Shown: positions 1 to 7,606, numbered from the stretch's first letter. The stretch: 11,822 nt of DNA from an uncultured Alistipes sp. (GCA_910586375.1 CAJUIE010000047.1:1-11822), one strand, 5' to 3'. Notes: a model not told the origin generated them from the sequence alone. A program made the numbers and translations.

Positions 1-794
1 TAGGCCAGCACGGCCAGCACCACGACGATCGGCACCGAGACACCCGTCGCCAGACCGTCAAGGCCATCGGTAAGGTTAGCACCGTTCGACACGGCCGTAA
101 CGACCAGAATGGCCACCAGGACATAAAGCAGCCACGTGGCAGTCTCTCTCTCTCCCGTCAGCCAGCCGTAATCAAAGGCGTTGTTCTTCACAAATGGGAT
201 GGTCGTTTTGGTGGTTTTGGTATTCTCAGAACTGAGCAACAACCGCTGCTGGAGGTGTTGCTCCACCGATCCGTCGGCGTTGACATAAAGCGTCTCTACG
301 GGGCGTGTGACTTTCTCACGCATGGCAATGTCGGGCGAGAGCCACATGGTCGTACCGACAATGATACCCAGCCCCACCTGCCCCACAACCTTGAAGCGCC
401 CCTTGAGCCCCTCCTTGCGGTGGCGAAAAACCTTGATGTAGTCGTCCAGCCCACCGATGAAACCCAACCAGAGCGTCGAGACCAGCATCAGCTGGACATA
501 GATGTTGTCCAGCCGCGCAAAGAGGAGCGTCGGCACAAGAATCGCCAGAAGGATGATCGCTCCGCCCATCGTCGGAGTGCCTCTTTTCTGAAGCTGCCCC
601 TCAAGTCCCAGATCGCGGACCTCCTCGCCAATCTGTTTGCGACGCAGGTAGTCGATGATCCGGCGGCCGAAGATGATGACGATCAGCAGCGAAAGGATCG
701 TAGCCCCGGCCGCACGAAACGATATATACTGAAACATACCCGTGCCGGGAATGTTGTAATGGAAATCGAGAAAGCGAAAAAGATGATAAAGCAT
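1..794 (-). CDS. mraY: Phospho-N-acetylmuramoyl-pentapeptide transferase MraY (3' end outside window)
   Basis: Integral membrane enzyme that transfers phospho-MurNAc-pentapeptide from UDP to undecaprenyl phosphate, giving lipid I on the cytoplasmic face. The 264 visible codons run from ATG at 794 off the left edge. Visible family marks are the KRGTPTMGG segment (about residues 70-78), the GGLDDY pair of aspartates (D117-D118) that belongs to the active site, and NLTDGLDGLA (240-249), the nucleotide/Mg site. Several hydrophobic segments fit a multi-pass protein (about 27-43, 78-93, 101-115, 135-150, 220-235). Between the second aspartate region and NLTDG there is a roughly 50-residue polar insert (about 159-210, with a KTTKTT stretch); from memory, Bacteroidetes MraY proteins have such an insert and are longer than the roughly 360-residue E. 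coli enzyme. It follows murE after 20 bp and is surely cotranscribed. The start region is AT-rich compared with the gene body. Confidence 0.97.
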   Translation of the reverse strand, partial: MLYHLFRFLDFHYNIPGTGMFQYISFRAAGATILSLLIVIIFGRRIIDYLRRKQIGEEVRDLGLEGQLQKRGTPTMGGAIILLAILVPTLLFARLDNIYVQLMLVSTLWLGFIGGLDDYIKVFRHRKEGLKGRFKVVGQVGLGIIVGTTMWLSPDIAMREKVTRPVETLYVNADGSVEQHLQQRLLLSSENTKTTKTTIPFVKNNAFDYGWLTGERETATWLLYVLVAILVVTAVSNGANLTDGLDGLATGVSVPIVVVLAVLA

Positions 795-860
795 GATAAT
801 GCAAAATTAAAAATTCACAATTTCTCTGGTGATGGTTTCGATTGTAAATTATGAATTGTT
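795..860 (-). repeat. AT-rich repeat-like segment spanning the murE 3' end and the murE-mraY gap
   Basis: In contrast to the GC-rich flanks, this stretch is strongly AT-rich and made of words such as ATTGTGAATT, ACAATTCAT and AATTTTGCATT (minus strand). ATGAATTGT at 851-859 and TTGTGAAT (minus, 813-820) recur at 7591-7599 and 7582-7603. It encodes the last residues of MurE and the mRNA gap just before mraY. That it is a mobile or dispersed unit is an inference. Confidence 0.4.
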
Positions 861-2302
861 TCGAACGCCCGGCGCACCTCTTCGCGGTCGTCGAAGTGAT
901 GTTTTTCGTCGCCAATAATCTGGTAGTCTTCATGTCCCTTGCCGGCAACAAGCAGGATGTCGCCCGGACGGGCCAGCATCGCGCCCGTGCGGATCGCTTC
1001 GGCCCGGTCGGCAATGCGCAGATAGCGGGCCGTAGGGTCGAGGCCCGCAGTCATCTCGTCGAGAATTGCATCGGGGGATTCGTGGCGCGGATTATCGGAT
1101 GTGAAAATTGCCGTCGAGGCATATTTCACAGCTATGGCCGCCATTTCGGGCCGCTTGGTGCGGTCGCGGTCGCCACCGCAGCCGCAGACGACCAGCAACT
1201 GCTGCCCGGGAGTGCGGAGCTCTTCAAGCGTGAGGATGACGTTTTCCAGCGCATCGGGCGTATGGGCGTAGTCGACCACAGCCGTTGTTCCGTCGGCAGC
1301 CCGAATCGTCTCAAAACGCCCCGCAACTGACCGCAGACCGCTCAATACACGCAGCACATCATCGCGCCCGAAGCCCAGAAGGCGCGCAGCACCATAGACC
1401 GACAGAAGGTTCGAAGCGTTGAAACGCCCCGTAAGCGTCACCCACACCTCGGCGCCCTCCACACGCAGCAGCATTCCGTCAATATGCTGCTCAACGATCT
1501 TGCAGCGGAAGTCGGCCATCGAGCGCAGCGAGCAAGTCGCCACACGAGCCGCCGTATTCTGCACCATAATACGCCCGTTGCGATCGTCGATGTTGGTCAA
1601 CGCGAAAGCATCGGCCGGCAGGGCGTCGAAAAACTGCTGCTTGGCCCGGATATAGGCGGCGAAAGTCTTGTGATAGTCGAGGTGGTCGTGGGTAATGTTC
1701 GAAAAAATGCCCCCGGCGAAGCAGAGCCCCCGTGTACGTTCCTGGACGATGGCGTGCGACGAACACTCCATGAAACAATAGGCACACCCGGCATCGGCCA
1801 TCTCGCGCATCATGGCATTGAGCCGCACAGGGTCAGGGGTAGTGTGGGTCGCCTCAACACTACGATCATCGATCTTATAAACTACAGTCGAAACGAGGCC
1901 CGCCTTATATCCCAGGGCGCGCACTAAGTCGTAGAGCAACGTGGCAGTCGTTGTCTTGCCATTGGTGCCGGTCACACCAACGAGCTTCAGGCAGCGGCTC
2001 GGGTGATCGTAAAACGCCGCCGCCATATCGGCCAGAGCCCCCGCAGGATCGTCAACAACCACATAAGTCACGCCCGCCACAAGATTTGCGGGCAGCTCTT
2101 CGCAGACGATAGCCACGGCGCCCTTTTCGACCGCCGCCGGGATAAAGGCGTGACCGTCGCACTGCGTACCCCGTATGGCGAAGAAGCAGGCCCCCGCCCC
2201 CGCAGCCCGCGAATCATAGACCAAAGTCGCGATCCCGACCCCGGCATCGCCCACAAGCTTTTTCACAGCTACGGCTTCCAAAAGTTCGGATAGTGGTTTC
2301 AT
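815..2302 (-). CDS. murE: UDP-MurNAc-L-Ala-D-Glu:meso-diaminopimelate ligase MurE
   Basis: Cytoplasmic Mur ligase that adds the third amino acid to UDP-MurNAc-dipeptide, using ATP. 495 residues, normal for the family. The P-loop TGTNGKTTT is at 111-119, the residue expected to be carbamylated is K221 in AAYIRAKQQF, and DNPRHESP (403-410) is the amino-acid-specificity motif. DNPR is typical of enzymes that use meso-diaminopimelate rather than lysine, as expected in Gram-negative Bacteroidetes. The three Mur ligase domains appear in normal order. ATG at 2302 lies 5 bp after the ftsI stop, so the start is well placed. The last roughly 14 residues, after RRAFE, form a tail encoded by AT-rich DNA unlike the rest of the gene. 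That tail shares short words with the spacer near 7590 (see findings). murF does not follow; mraY does. Confidence 0.98.
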   Translation of the reverse strand: MKPLSELLEAVAVKKLVGDAGVGIATLVYDSRAAGAGACFFAIRGTQCDGHAFIPAAVEKGAVAIVCEELPANLVAGVTYVVVDDPAGALADMAAAFYDHPSRCLKLVGVTGTNGKTTTATLLYDLVRALGYKAGLVSTVVYKIDDRSVEATHTTPDPVRLNAMMREMADAGCAYCFMECSSHAIVQERTRGLCFAGGIFSNITHDHLDYHKTFAAYIRAKQQFFDALPADAFALTNIDDRNGRIMVQNTAARVATCSLRSMADFRCKIVEQHIDGMLLRVEGAEVWVTLTGRFNASNLLSVYGAARLLGFGRDDVLRVLSGLRSVAGRFETIRAADGTTAVVDYAHTPDALENVILTLEELRTPGQQLLVVCGCGGDRDRTKRPEMAAIAVKYASTAIFTSDNPRHESPDAILDEMTAGLDPTARYLRIADRAEAIRTGAMLARPGDILLVAGKGHEDYQIIGDEKHHFDDREEVRRAFETIHNLQSKPSPEKL

Positions 2303-2307
2303 ATTCG

Positions 2308-4572
2308 TTATTTCAATTCTATCTCTATCACAGTGCCGCTCCGCACGGAAGAACCGGGGGACAGACTCTGAGCCTTAACGGTTCCCTGGCCCGATATGCG
2401 AACATGCAACCCACAGTTTTCCAGCAGGAACAGTGCATCTTTAAGCCCCATACCCTGCACATCGGGCACAACGGTCGGCTCGACATCGAAGGCCCGGATC
2501 GTCACCCCAGAGAGGCTGTCCACCCAGGCCGTGCCCCATCCCGCATGGCTCTCGGAATCCACCCGGGGCGAGAGCCGGTCGGCTACTCGGCGCATCTGGA
2601 CAATGTCGCCGCCTTTGATCCGGGTAGGGTAGCAAATCGGGCCTGCGGTCCCCAGGGAGGCGTTCCAATCGGGATTGCGGGCATAGATATAATCGACTAC
2701 ACGCTTAACCACGGGTCCGGCCAGCGGACCTCCGTAGTAGGCCTTGCCGGGCTGATAGCGCGTCTCGATCGTCGTCAGCACCGTATAACGCGGGTTGTCG
2801 GACGGAAAAAAGGCGGCCATCGAGCCCAGGTAACGGCGGGTTCCGTCCAGACTGCGTTCGTCGGTAATCTGAGCTGTTCCGGTCTTGGCCGCCACGCGCA
2901 GACGGGTCGTATCGCCAAAAAAAACGCTTGCCGTGCCTTCGGTCGAGACCGCCTCCAGACATCTATATGCCTCGCGCAAAGTCGTGGGCGTGCAGATGGA
3001 GTTCCGGAGCGTGCGGGTTTCAAAATGCTCCACGACCTTGCCGCGCCGGCGCAGCTCCTTGACCAGCACGGGTGCGATCATCCGCCCGCGGTTGGCTATG
3101 GCATTATAGAAAGTGATCATCTGAATCGGCGTCATCCGGATGCGATAACCGTAAGACATCTTGACAAGCATCACCCCCGGGTCCGGCACCTTCCAGTCGG
3201 TGGTGATCTCCGGAGCCCGTTCGCCGAAGCGCTCCAGCCCGACAGTCTGACCCAGTCCCAGCTTTTCGTGCAGGAAATCGCTGTACTGCTGCTTCTTGCC
3301 CGTCATGCCATAACGGTCCCAGACAGCACGGGCAAAGTAGACATTCGACGACACGGACATGGCGCGGCGCAGGTCGATCTTGCGGTCTCCCTTGTGCGAA
3401 TCGCGGATGTTCTCGGCCGGACCTACCCGCACAGGTTCCCCGTCGTAGGTATCATACAGGGTTGCCACAGGCATCTGCGCATCGTCCAGCAACAAGAGCA
3501 GCGTCGCCAGCTTGAAGGTCGAACCCGGCTCCATACTGCGGCTCAGGGCATAATTTTCACGCTCTATATAGCTGCCATCGGCCGCACGACCCAGGTTGGC
3601 CAGGGCGACGATCTCGCCCGTGCGGCACTCCATGACGATTGTCGTGCCCCACGAAGCCTCCTGTGCCGCGAGCTGCCGCCGCAAGGCCCGGTCGGCAACC
3701 TCCTGCAACTCGATGTCAAGCGTCGTCACCACATCCAGCCCATCTTCGGGATCCTCATGGCCAGCACCCACCACACGGCCGGAGAATCCGCGGGCGATAC
3801 GCTGGCGCAGGGCCTTGCCGTCCCGGCCGGAGAGCTCCTCGCGGAAAGAGTCTTCGATGCCGTAATTACCCCGGTCGCTGGTCTTGCCGATCGTGCGACG
3901 CGCCAGTTCCCCCTGGGGGTAGACCCGCTCATCCTGCTCGACAAGGCGATAAACCATACCCATGTTCCAGTTGAGGAGCGGATAGCTGCGCAGCGTCGTC
4001 CACTCAGCATAATCGACCGTGCGGGGAAAAAGCTCCACGGGCGTGTGATCGCGCAGCGTGTCGTAAATGCGGCGCGTGATGAACTCCTCACCCCGCAGCC
4101 GATCCCAGAAACGGCCCCATCTCCCCGACGAGCGGAGGTAAGAGGTATCGCGCGGGTTGACCAACCGATAACGGCGGGCGTGCTCCCCGCGCAGCATCCG
4201 CCGATAATCGGCAGCCGACCGGTCCTTGAAAAATGCCGCGAGCAATCCCGCAAGCGAGTCGCACTGCTCGTGATAAGTCTTCAGCGAATCGATTCCCTCG
4301 GCCGCAAAGTCGAAGAGCACCTGATAGCGGAAAATCGATGTCGCCAGAGGCTCGCCGTTGCGGGCCAAGATGTTACCCCGACGCGCGGGAATGATCTCTT
4401 CGGTGAAGATACGGCTGGCCAGACGTGCGGCATTGTAATCCACCTCCCGGCTGAAGAGCTGCACCCACACCAGACGCCCGAACACAACCGTCCCCATAAG
4501 GATGAAGAAAACGTAAAGCAGCCTCACCCGCAGCAGAATATCGCTTTTAATCTTCGATTTCGGCTCCTTCAT
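2308..4572 (-). CDS. ftsI: Division-specific class B penicillin-binding protein (FtsI/PBP3) with C-terminal PASTA domain
   Basis: Septal peptidoglycan transpeptidase, 754 residues from ATG at 4572. A short cytoplasmic tail and one membrane anchor (about 16-40) lead into a periplasmic dimerisation region (RGNILARNG, about 65-73) and the transpeptidase domain. All three penicillin-binding motifs are present: STFK with catalytic S351 and K354, SSN at 408-410, and KTGT at 563-566. The C-terminal roughly 55 residues (from about 698, TVVPDVQGM onwards) form a PASTA domain. The position directly after ftsL supports the division-specific role. I chose ATG 4572, 4 bp after the ftsL stop. An in-frame TTG at 4587 would overlap ftsL by 11 bp and is less likely. 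A T8 run (minus strand, 2917-2924) lies about 11 codons before KTGT without breaking the frame. It could instead be named pbpB or spoVD-like because of the PASTA domain, but the role would be the same. Confidence 0.96.
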   Translation of the reverse strand: MKEPKSKIKSDILLRVRLLYVFFILMGTVVFGRLVWVQLFSREVDYNAARLASRIFTEEIIPARRGNILARNGEPLATSIFRYQVLFDFAAEGIDSLKTYHEQCDSLAGLLAAFFKDRSAADYRRMLRGEHARRYRLVNPRDTSYLRSSGRWGRFWDRLRGEEFITRRIYDTLRDHTPVELFPRTVDYAEWTTLRSYPLLNWNMGMVYRLVEQDERVYPQGELARRTIGKTSDRGNYGIEDSFREELSGRDGKALRQRIARGFSGRVVGAGHEDPEDGLDVVTTLDIELQEVADRALRRQLAAQEASWGTTIVMECRTGEIVALANLGRAADGSYIERENYALSRSMEPGSTFKLATLLLLLDDAQMPVATLYDTYDGEPVRVGPAENIRDSHKGDRKIDLRRAMSVSSNVYFARAVWDRYGMTGKKQQYSDFLHEKLGLGQTVGLERFGERAPEITTDWKVPDPGVMLVKMSYGYRIRMTPIQMITFYNAIANRGRMIAPVLVKELRRRGKVVEHFETRTLRNSICTPTTLREAYRCLEAVSTEGTASVFFGDTTRLRVAAKTGTAQITDERSLDGTRRYLGSMAAFFPSDNPRYTVLTTIETRYQPGKAYYGGPLAGPVVKRVVDYIYARNPDWNASLGTAGPICYPTRIKGGDIVQMRRVADRLSPRVDSESHAGWGTAWVDSLSGVTIRAFDVEPTVVPDVQGMGLKDALFLLENCGLHVRISGQGTVKAQSLSPGSSVRSGTVIEIELK

Positions 4573-4576
4573 GGCG

Positions 4577-5092
4577 TCAGTTTTCAATACGCAGAGCAGG
4601 TTTCTCCGGATCGTAAAGCCCGATGCCCCGCAGACGCAACTGCTCGACGACGGCCGAATGGGTCGTGCGGCTGAACCGCTGCTCCTCCAGACGGATCAAC
4701 CGCTCCCGCAGCCACTGCACCTCCTCCTCAAGACGCGAATACTTCATGTCGAAATGCAGTGCCGTGAACATCATCACAATACTCAGGAAGAACATCGCCG
4801 CAATGCAGAGCATGTAGGGATAATAACGCGAAATACCTTCTTGGACGAGGATCGTACCCGAGAGCAGCTGCCACAGGGTACTTGCCTTGCGGCGGCGCTC
4901 CTTGCATTCGCGGGCGCGTTCTTCGGCCCGCTCCCCGGCCTCTCGCTCCATATCGGCACGAATATCTTCATCGGCCTCGCCCCGGTTCACACGCAGCACC
5001 TCGCGCCGCACGCGGCGTGCAAACTCTTCATCGGCTTCACGCCGGGCCTCCTCATCGGGAGAGACAGGATCAAATTCGTGGTCGCGGTACAT
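4577..5092 (-). CDS. ftsL: FtsL-like cell division protein
   Basis: Small bitopic protein of the divisome, expected to pair with a DivIC/FtsB-type partner and to help recruit or activate FtsW-FtsI. 171 residues: a very charged cytoplasmic N-terminus (1-90, rich in Glu, Arg and Ala), one membrane segment (about 91-113, YPYMLCIAAMFFLSIVMMF), and a short periplasmic coiled coil (about 117-140, LEEEVQWLRERLIRLEEQ). Sequence identity in this family is low, so the call rests on architecture and on the position between rsmH and ftsI, the standard place for ftsL. The C-terminus contains RGIGLYDPEKPALRI; a similar 'L...PP/KP..I' ending occurs in other Bacteroidetes FtsL-like proteins as far as I recall. 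The N-terminal extension is long compared with E. coli FtsL (about 120 residues in total). The start at 5092 is 6 bp after the rsmH stop. Confidence 0.88.
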   Translation of the reverse strand: MYRDHEFDPVSPDEEARREADEEFARRVRREVLRVNRGEADEDIRADMEREAGERAEERARECKERRRKASTLWQLLSGTILVQEGISRYYPYMLCIAAMFFLSIVMMFTALHFDMKYSRLEEEVQWLRERLIRLEEQRFSRTTHSAVVEQLRLRGIGLYDPEKPALRIEN

Positions 5093-5098
5093 CGGTAT

Positions 5099-6001
5099 CT
5101 ATTTTTTCATGGCCGCACGCAGCCGGGCCGAGCGCGAACGGGAATTGCGTTCCAACTCCCCGGACGAAGGCACGACGGCCTTACGCGTCACCACCTCGAA
5201 AGGCGTCTGCGCCCGGCCAAAAAAATCCTTCCCGACCTCCCCGGCAAAATTGCCGCTCCGCAAAAAATTCTTGACCAGCCGGTCTTCAAGCGAATGGTAA
5301 GAGATCACAACCAGACGTCCACCGGGGCGCAACACTTTGAGACTCTGTTCCAAAGCCATCTTCAGAGCTTCCATTTCGCCGTTGACCTCGATACGCAGGG
5401 CCTGAAAGAGTCTGGTCAGAAACTTAGCCTCCTCCTTACGGGGTGTGCATGGTCCCACGGCCGCGACCAGCTGCGCCGTAGTGGCAAGAGGGCTCTTTTC
5501 GCGGGCCCGGACAATGCAATTGGCCACCTTCCACGGCGTGGCGAGCTCGCCCCAGTCGCCCAGAATGCGGGTCAGCTCATCGGCGGCATAGCCGTTGACC
5601 ACATCGGCTGCCGTCAGACGGCCCCGCTGGTTCATGCGCATGTCCAACGGCGCCTCGCCACGGAACGAAAATCCCCGCTCCACAGCGTCGAAGTGGTGCG
5701 ACGAGACCCCCAGGTCGGCCAGAATACCGTCGACCTGCGTCACGCCCCGCAGCCGCAGCGCCCCGCGCAAAAAGCGAAAGTTGCTCTCGACGTAATGAAA
5801 CCGCGGATCGTCCGGACAGTTCGCCCGTGCATCGCGGTCCTGATCGAATCCATAAAGCCGCCCCTCGGGGCCAAGCTCCCGGAGAATGCGCCGCGAGTGT
5901 CCGCCGCCGCCGAACGTAAGGTCGGCATAAGTGCCACCTGGCACAATGCCGAGCAGCGCCACGGACTCTTCCAGCAGGACGGGAGTATGATAGGTCGACA
6001 T
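5099..6001 (-). CDS. rsmH: 16S rRNA (cytosine1402-N4)-methyltransferase RsmH
   Basis: SAM-dependent methyltransferase that modifies C1402 in the decoding centre of the 30S subunit; formerly MraW. 300 residues, normal length. N-terminal HTPVLLEE, SAM-binding motif I DLTFGGGGHS (27-36), DGILADLGVSSHHFD (91-105), the FSFR and LDMRM segments (111-123), and SYHSLEDR (234-241) near the end are all diagnostic. The basic C-terminus (SRSRSARLRAAMKK) fits RNA binding. It is the first gene of the dcw operon here. The ATG at 6001 directly precedes the family-typical N-terminus. The usual upstream neighbour mraZ is absent; a divergent yihY-like gene lies there instead. A weak promoter-like box lies 30 bp upstream. 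Confidence 0.98.
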   Translation of the reverse strand: MSTYHTPVLLEESVALLGIVPGGTYADLTFGGGGHSRRILRELGPEGRLYGFDQDRDARANCPDDPRFHYVESNFRFLRGALRLRGVTQVDGILADLGVSSHHFDAVERGFSFRGEAPLDMRMNQRGRLTAADVVNGYAADELTRILGDWGELATPWKVANCIVRAREKSPLATTAQLVAAVGPCTPRKEEAKFLTRLFQALRIEVNGEMEALKMALEQSLKVLRPGGRLVVISYHSLEDRLVKNFLRSGNFAGEVGKDFFGRAQTPFEVVTRKAVVPSSGELERNSRSRSARLRAAMKK

Positions 6002-6031
6002 GATCGTTGTCTACGAAGGTCTGTTTGGGGG

Positions 6032-6039
6032 TAAAGTTA
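6032..6039 (-). promoter_or_regulatory. Possible -7 box for the rsmH (dcw) operon
   Basis: TAACTTTA on the minus strand matches the Bacteroidetes -7 consensus TAnnTTTG at all but the last base. It lies 30 bp before the rsmH ATG. I see no good -33 TTTG at the usual 19-21 nt spacing, so this is tentative. No other TAnnTTTG-like sequence lies in this 134-bp divergent spacer on the minus strand. Confidence 0.35.
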
Positions 6040-6062
6040 GCTAAAATTCAAAAAATAATTCG

Positions 6063-6070
6063 TAAATTTG
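6063..6070 (+). promoter_or_regulatory. -7 box of a Bacteroidetes promoter for the YihY-family gene
   Basis: TAAATTTG is a full match to TAnnTTTG. Transcription would begin near 6076-6078, leaving a leader of about 60 nt before the ATG at 6136. The -33 element is weak (TTAG at 6037-6040, spacing 22). A start in this position would exclude the in-frame TTG at 6007 and supports ATG 6136. Confidence 0.5.
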
Positions 6071-6135
6071 GCCATTATATTTTCCATGTCCCGCCTTTCC
6101 GGGCCCGGAAGTTGCTCTTCACATCGCCTGATCCC

Positions 6136-7476
6136 ATGAAACTCAAAGAGATATTCTCCTACTTCACCGACACGGTTTTCCGGCGCGACCTCCACGAATG
6201 GCACAACCCCGTAGTGCGATGGTTCGTCCAGCAATACCGGGTACTCTTCTACACAGCGCGCGGCCTGCAAGAGCACGGTACGCTCATTCGCTCGGCGGCC
6301 CTGACTTTCTACACGCTCATGTCGCTGGTGCCCATCGTAGCCGTGGTTTTCGCCGTGGTCAAGGGATTCGGCCTGGCCGACGGACTGGTCGAAAACCTCT
6401 ACGCTCTTTTTCCGCAGAATCCCGAAATCGTCGATTACCTCGTCGCCTTTGCCGAAAAGGCTCTGGCCCGCACCCAGGGCGGCATCGTGGCCACCGTGGC
6501 CCTCATCATGCTCTTCTGGGCCGTGATCCGCGTCTTCGGGTCGATCGAAAATGCCTTCAACAATATCTGGGAAGTGAAGAGCGAACGCAGCCTTGCCCGG
6601 CAGTGGAGCGACTACATCGCCATCGTCATGATCGTACCGATCCTGTGGGTCGTGGCCAGTGCCGTGGGCAGCTATGCCGAACAGTTGCTGGGCTTCAGCA
6701 ACCGCTGGGGCTACATGCTGCTGTCACGCGTTGCCTCAATGATCGTCATCTGGGTTATGTTCACCATTCTCTACATGGCCATTCCCAACGCCCGCGTACG
6801 GGTACGCAGTGCCCTGATGGCAGGCATCGTCGCCGGCACAGCGTTTCTGCTCTTCCAGTGGGGCTACATCTATCTGCAACGCTGGATGACCTCCTATAAC
6901 GCCATCTATGGCAGCTTCGCAGCCCTGCCGCTGCTGCTGATCTGGATACAAACTTCGTGGCAGATATTGCTCTTCGGCGGCGAGCTGTCGTTCGCCTATC
7001 AGAACATCATCCGCTTCTGCGAGGAACGCGAATCGCTGCTTATCAGCTACGACCAGCGGCGCAAAGTGCTGCTGGCCGTCATGCTCGCCATCGTCGACCG
7101 TTACCGCAAGGGTGGGGGAGCCATGCCGGTAGAGGAACTTCGCAGTCGTCTGTCGCTGCCCACGCGCATCGTTAACGACGTGCTCTACCAGCTCGTCCAG
7201 GCAGGGCAATTACTCGCCGTAACCACGGAGGAGGGCGAACGCGAGGAAGCCTACGTCCCGGCCTACGACATTACGTCGATGACCCTCTACGGCATTCTGG
7301 AAGCTGTCGACGAGACCGGGCAACCCCTCTGTTCCCAGACGCCGGCGCCCGAACTGGTGCGTATCGACCACGAACTGGAAGAACTCAAGCAACAGGCCCG
7401 CACCTCAAAACTAAACCCACGGCTCATGGAGCTACTGGGCCCCGCCTATCACTCTGAAGAGCCGGAGAAATTATGA
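6136..7476 (+). CDS. YihY/BrkB (UPF0761) family inner-membrane protein with cytoplasmic C-terminal domain
   Basis: 446 residues from ATG 6136. About six membrane segments are visible (roughly 52-75, 115-135, 158-180, 192-214, 225-247, 257-281). Family hallmarks include the amphipathic SAALTFYTLMSLVPI (53-67), IENAFNNIWEVK (137-148) and YGSFAALPLLLIWIQTSW (258-275). The family was once misnamed ribonuclease BN; its molecular function is not established, and transport or envelope roles have been proposed. Residues about 300-446 form a soluble extension absent from short members. The part at 312-360 (RKVLLAVMLAIVDRY, PVEELRSRLSLPTRIVNDVLYQLVQAGQL) reads like a winged helix-turn-helix, and the end is charged. 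ATG 6136 is preferred over an in-frame TTG at 6007 because the intervening DNA is AT-rich promoter-like sequence. It is divergent from rsmH, with no Shine-Dalgarno site. Confidence 0.9.
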   Translation: MKLKEIFSYFTDTVFRRDLHEWHNPVVRWFVQQYRVLFYTARGLQEHGTLIRSAALTFYTLMSLVPIVAVVFAVVKGFGLADGLVENLYALFPQNPEIVDYLVAFAEKALARTQGGIVATVALIMLFWAVIRVFGSIENAFNNIWEVKSERSLARQWSDYIAIVMIVPILWVVASAVGSYAEQLLGFSNRWGYMLLSRVASMIVIWVMFTILYMAIPNARVRVRSALMAGIVAGTAFLLFQWGYIYLQRWMTSYNAIYGSFAALPLLLIWIQTSWQILLFGGELSFAYQNIIRFCEERESLLISYDQRRKVLLAVMLAIVDRYRKGGGAMPVEELRSRLSLPTRIVNDVLYQLVQAGQLLAVTTEEGEREEAYVPAYDITSMTLYGILEAVDETGQPLCSQTPAPELVRIDHELEELKQQARTSKLNPRLMELLGPAYHSEEPEKL

Positions 7477-7518
7477 AGTTCCGGACTTCAGGCTGGGCAG
7501 AGCGGGCCTCCTGCTCGA

Positions 7519-7533
7519 TCCGGCACCGCCGGA
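7519..7533. other. Small inverted repeat after the YihY-family gene
   Basis: TCCGGC-ACC-GCCGGA is a perfect 6-bp inverted repeat with a 3-nt loop, in the 111-bp spacer before the DUF2520 gene. An A-rich stretch follows on the plus strand rather than a T run, so it is not a typical intrinsic terminator for the upstream gene. It could form a small hairpin in mRNA or be part of the repeat-like spacer. Confidence 0.4.
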
Positions 7534-7548
7534 AACACACAAAAAGAA

Positions 7549-7606
7549 TGTCATTCTGAGCAGAGGCTGCGACCCGAATTATTGTGAATGATGAATTGTG
7601 AATTGA
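7549..7606 (+). repeat. Probable dispersed intergenic repeat (TGTCATTCTG word plus AT-rich TTGTGAAT units)
   Basis: The stretch begins with TGTCATTCTGAGCAGAG, which resembles a short motif I remember as frequent in intergenic DNA of Bacteroidetes (TGTCATTCTGAGCG...). It then changes to an AT-rich part with TTGTGAAT twice (7582-7589 and 7596-7603). The 10-mer TGTCATTCTG recurs inverted at 9156-9165. ATGAATTGT (7591-7599) recurs at 851-859, and TTGTGAAT recurs on the minus strand at 813-820. It runs into the start of the DUF2520 gene, supplying its first codons. Its status as a genome-wide repeat is an inference. Confidence 0.5.

Noticed and set aside
2293..4674. Very long plus-strand open frame (793 codons) antisense to ftsI
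   Set aside because: The opposite strand encodes a PBP with all catalytic motifs. The plus-strand translation is rich in Arg, His, Gln and Pro without any recognisable domain, as expected for a shadow frame in GC-rich coding DNA.
4571..6034. Long plus-strand open frame (487 codons) antisense to ftsL and rsmH
   Set aside because: It spans two clearly real genes on the other strand and has no motif, membrane pattern or start context; it is a shadow.
6007..6135. N-terminal extension of the YihY-family protein from TTG 6007
   Set aside because: The 43 extra codons cover AT-rich promoter DNA with a full -7 box. The residues do not resemble the family, and ATG 6136 gives a normal N-terminus.
7519..7533. 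Intrinsic terminator after the YihY-family gene
   Set aside because: The hairpin is good but is followed by an A-rich rather than T-rich run on the plus strand, so it is listed only as an inverted repeat.
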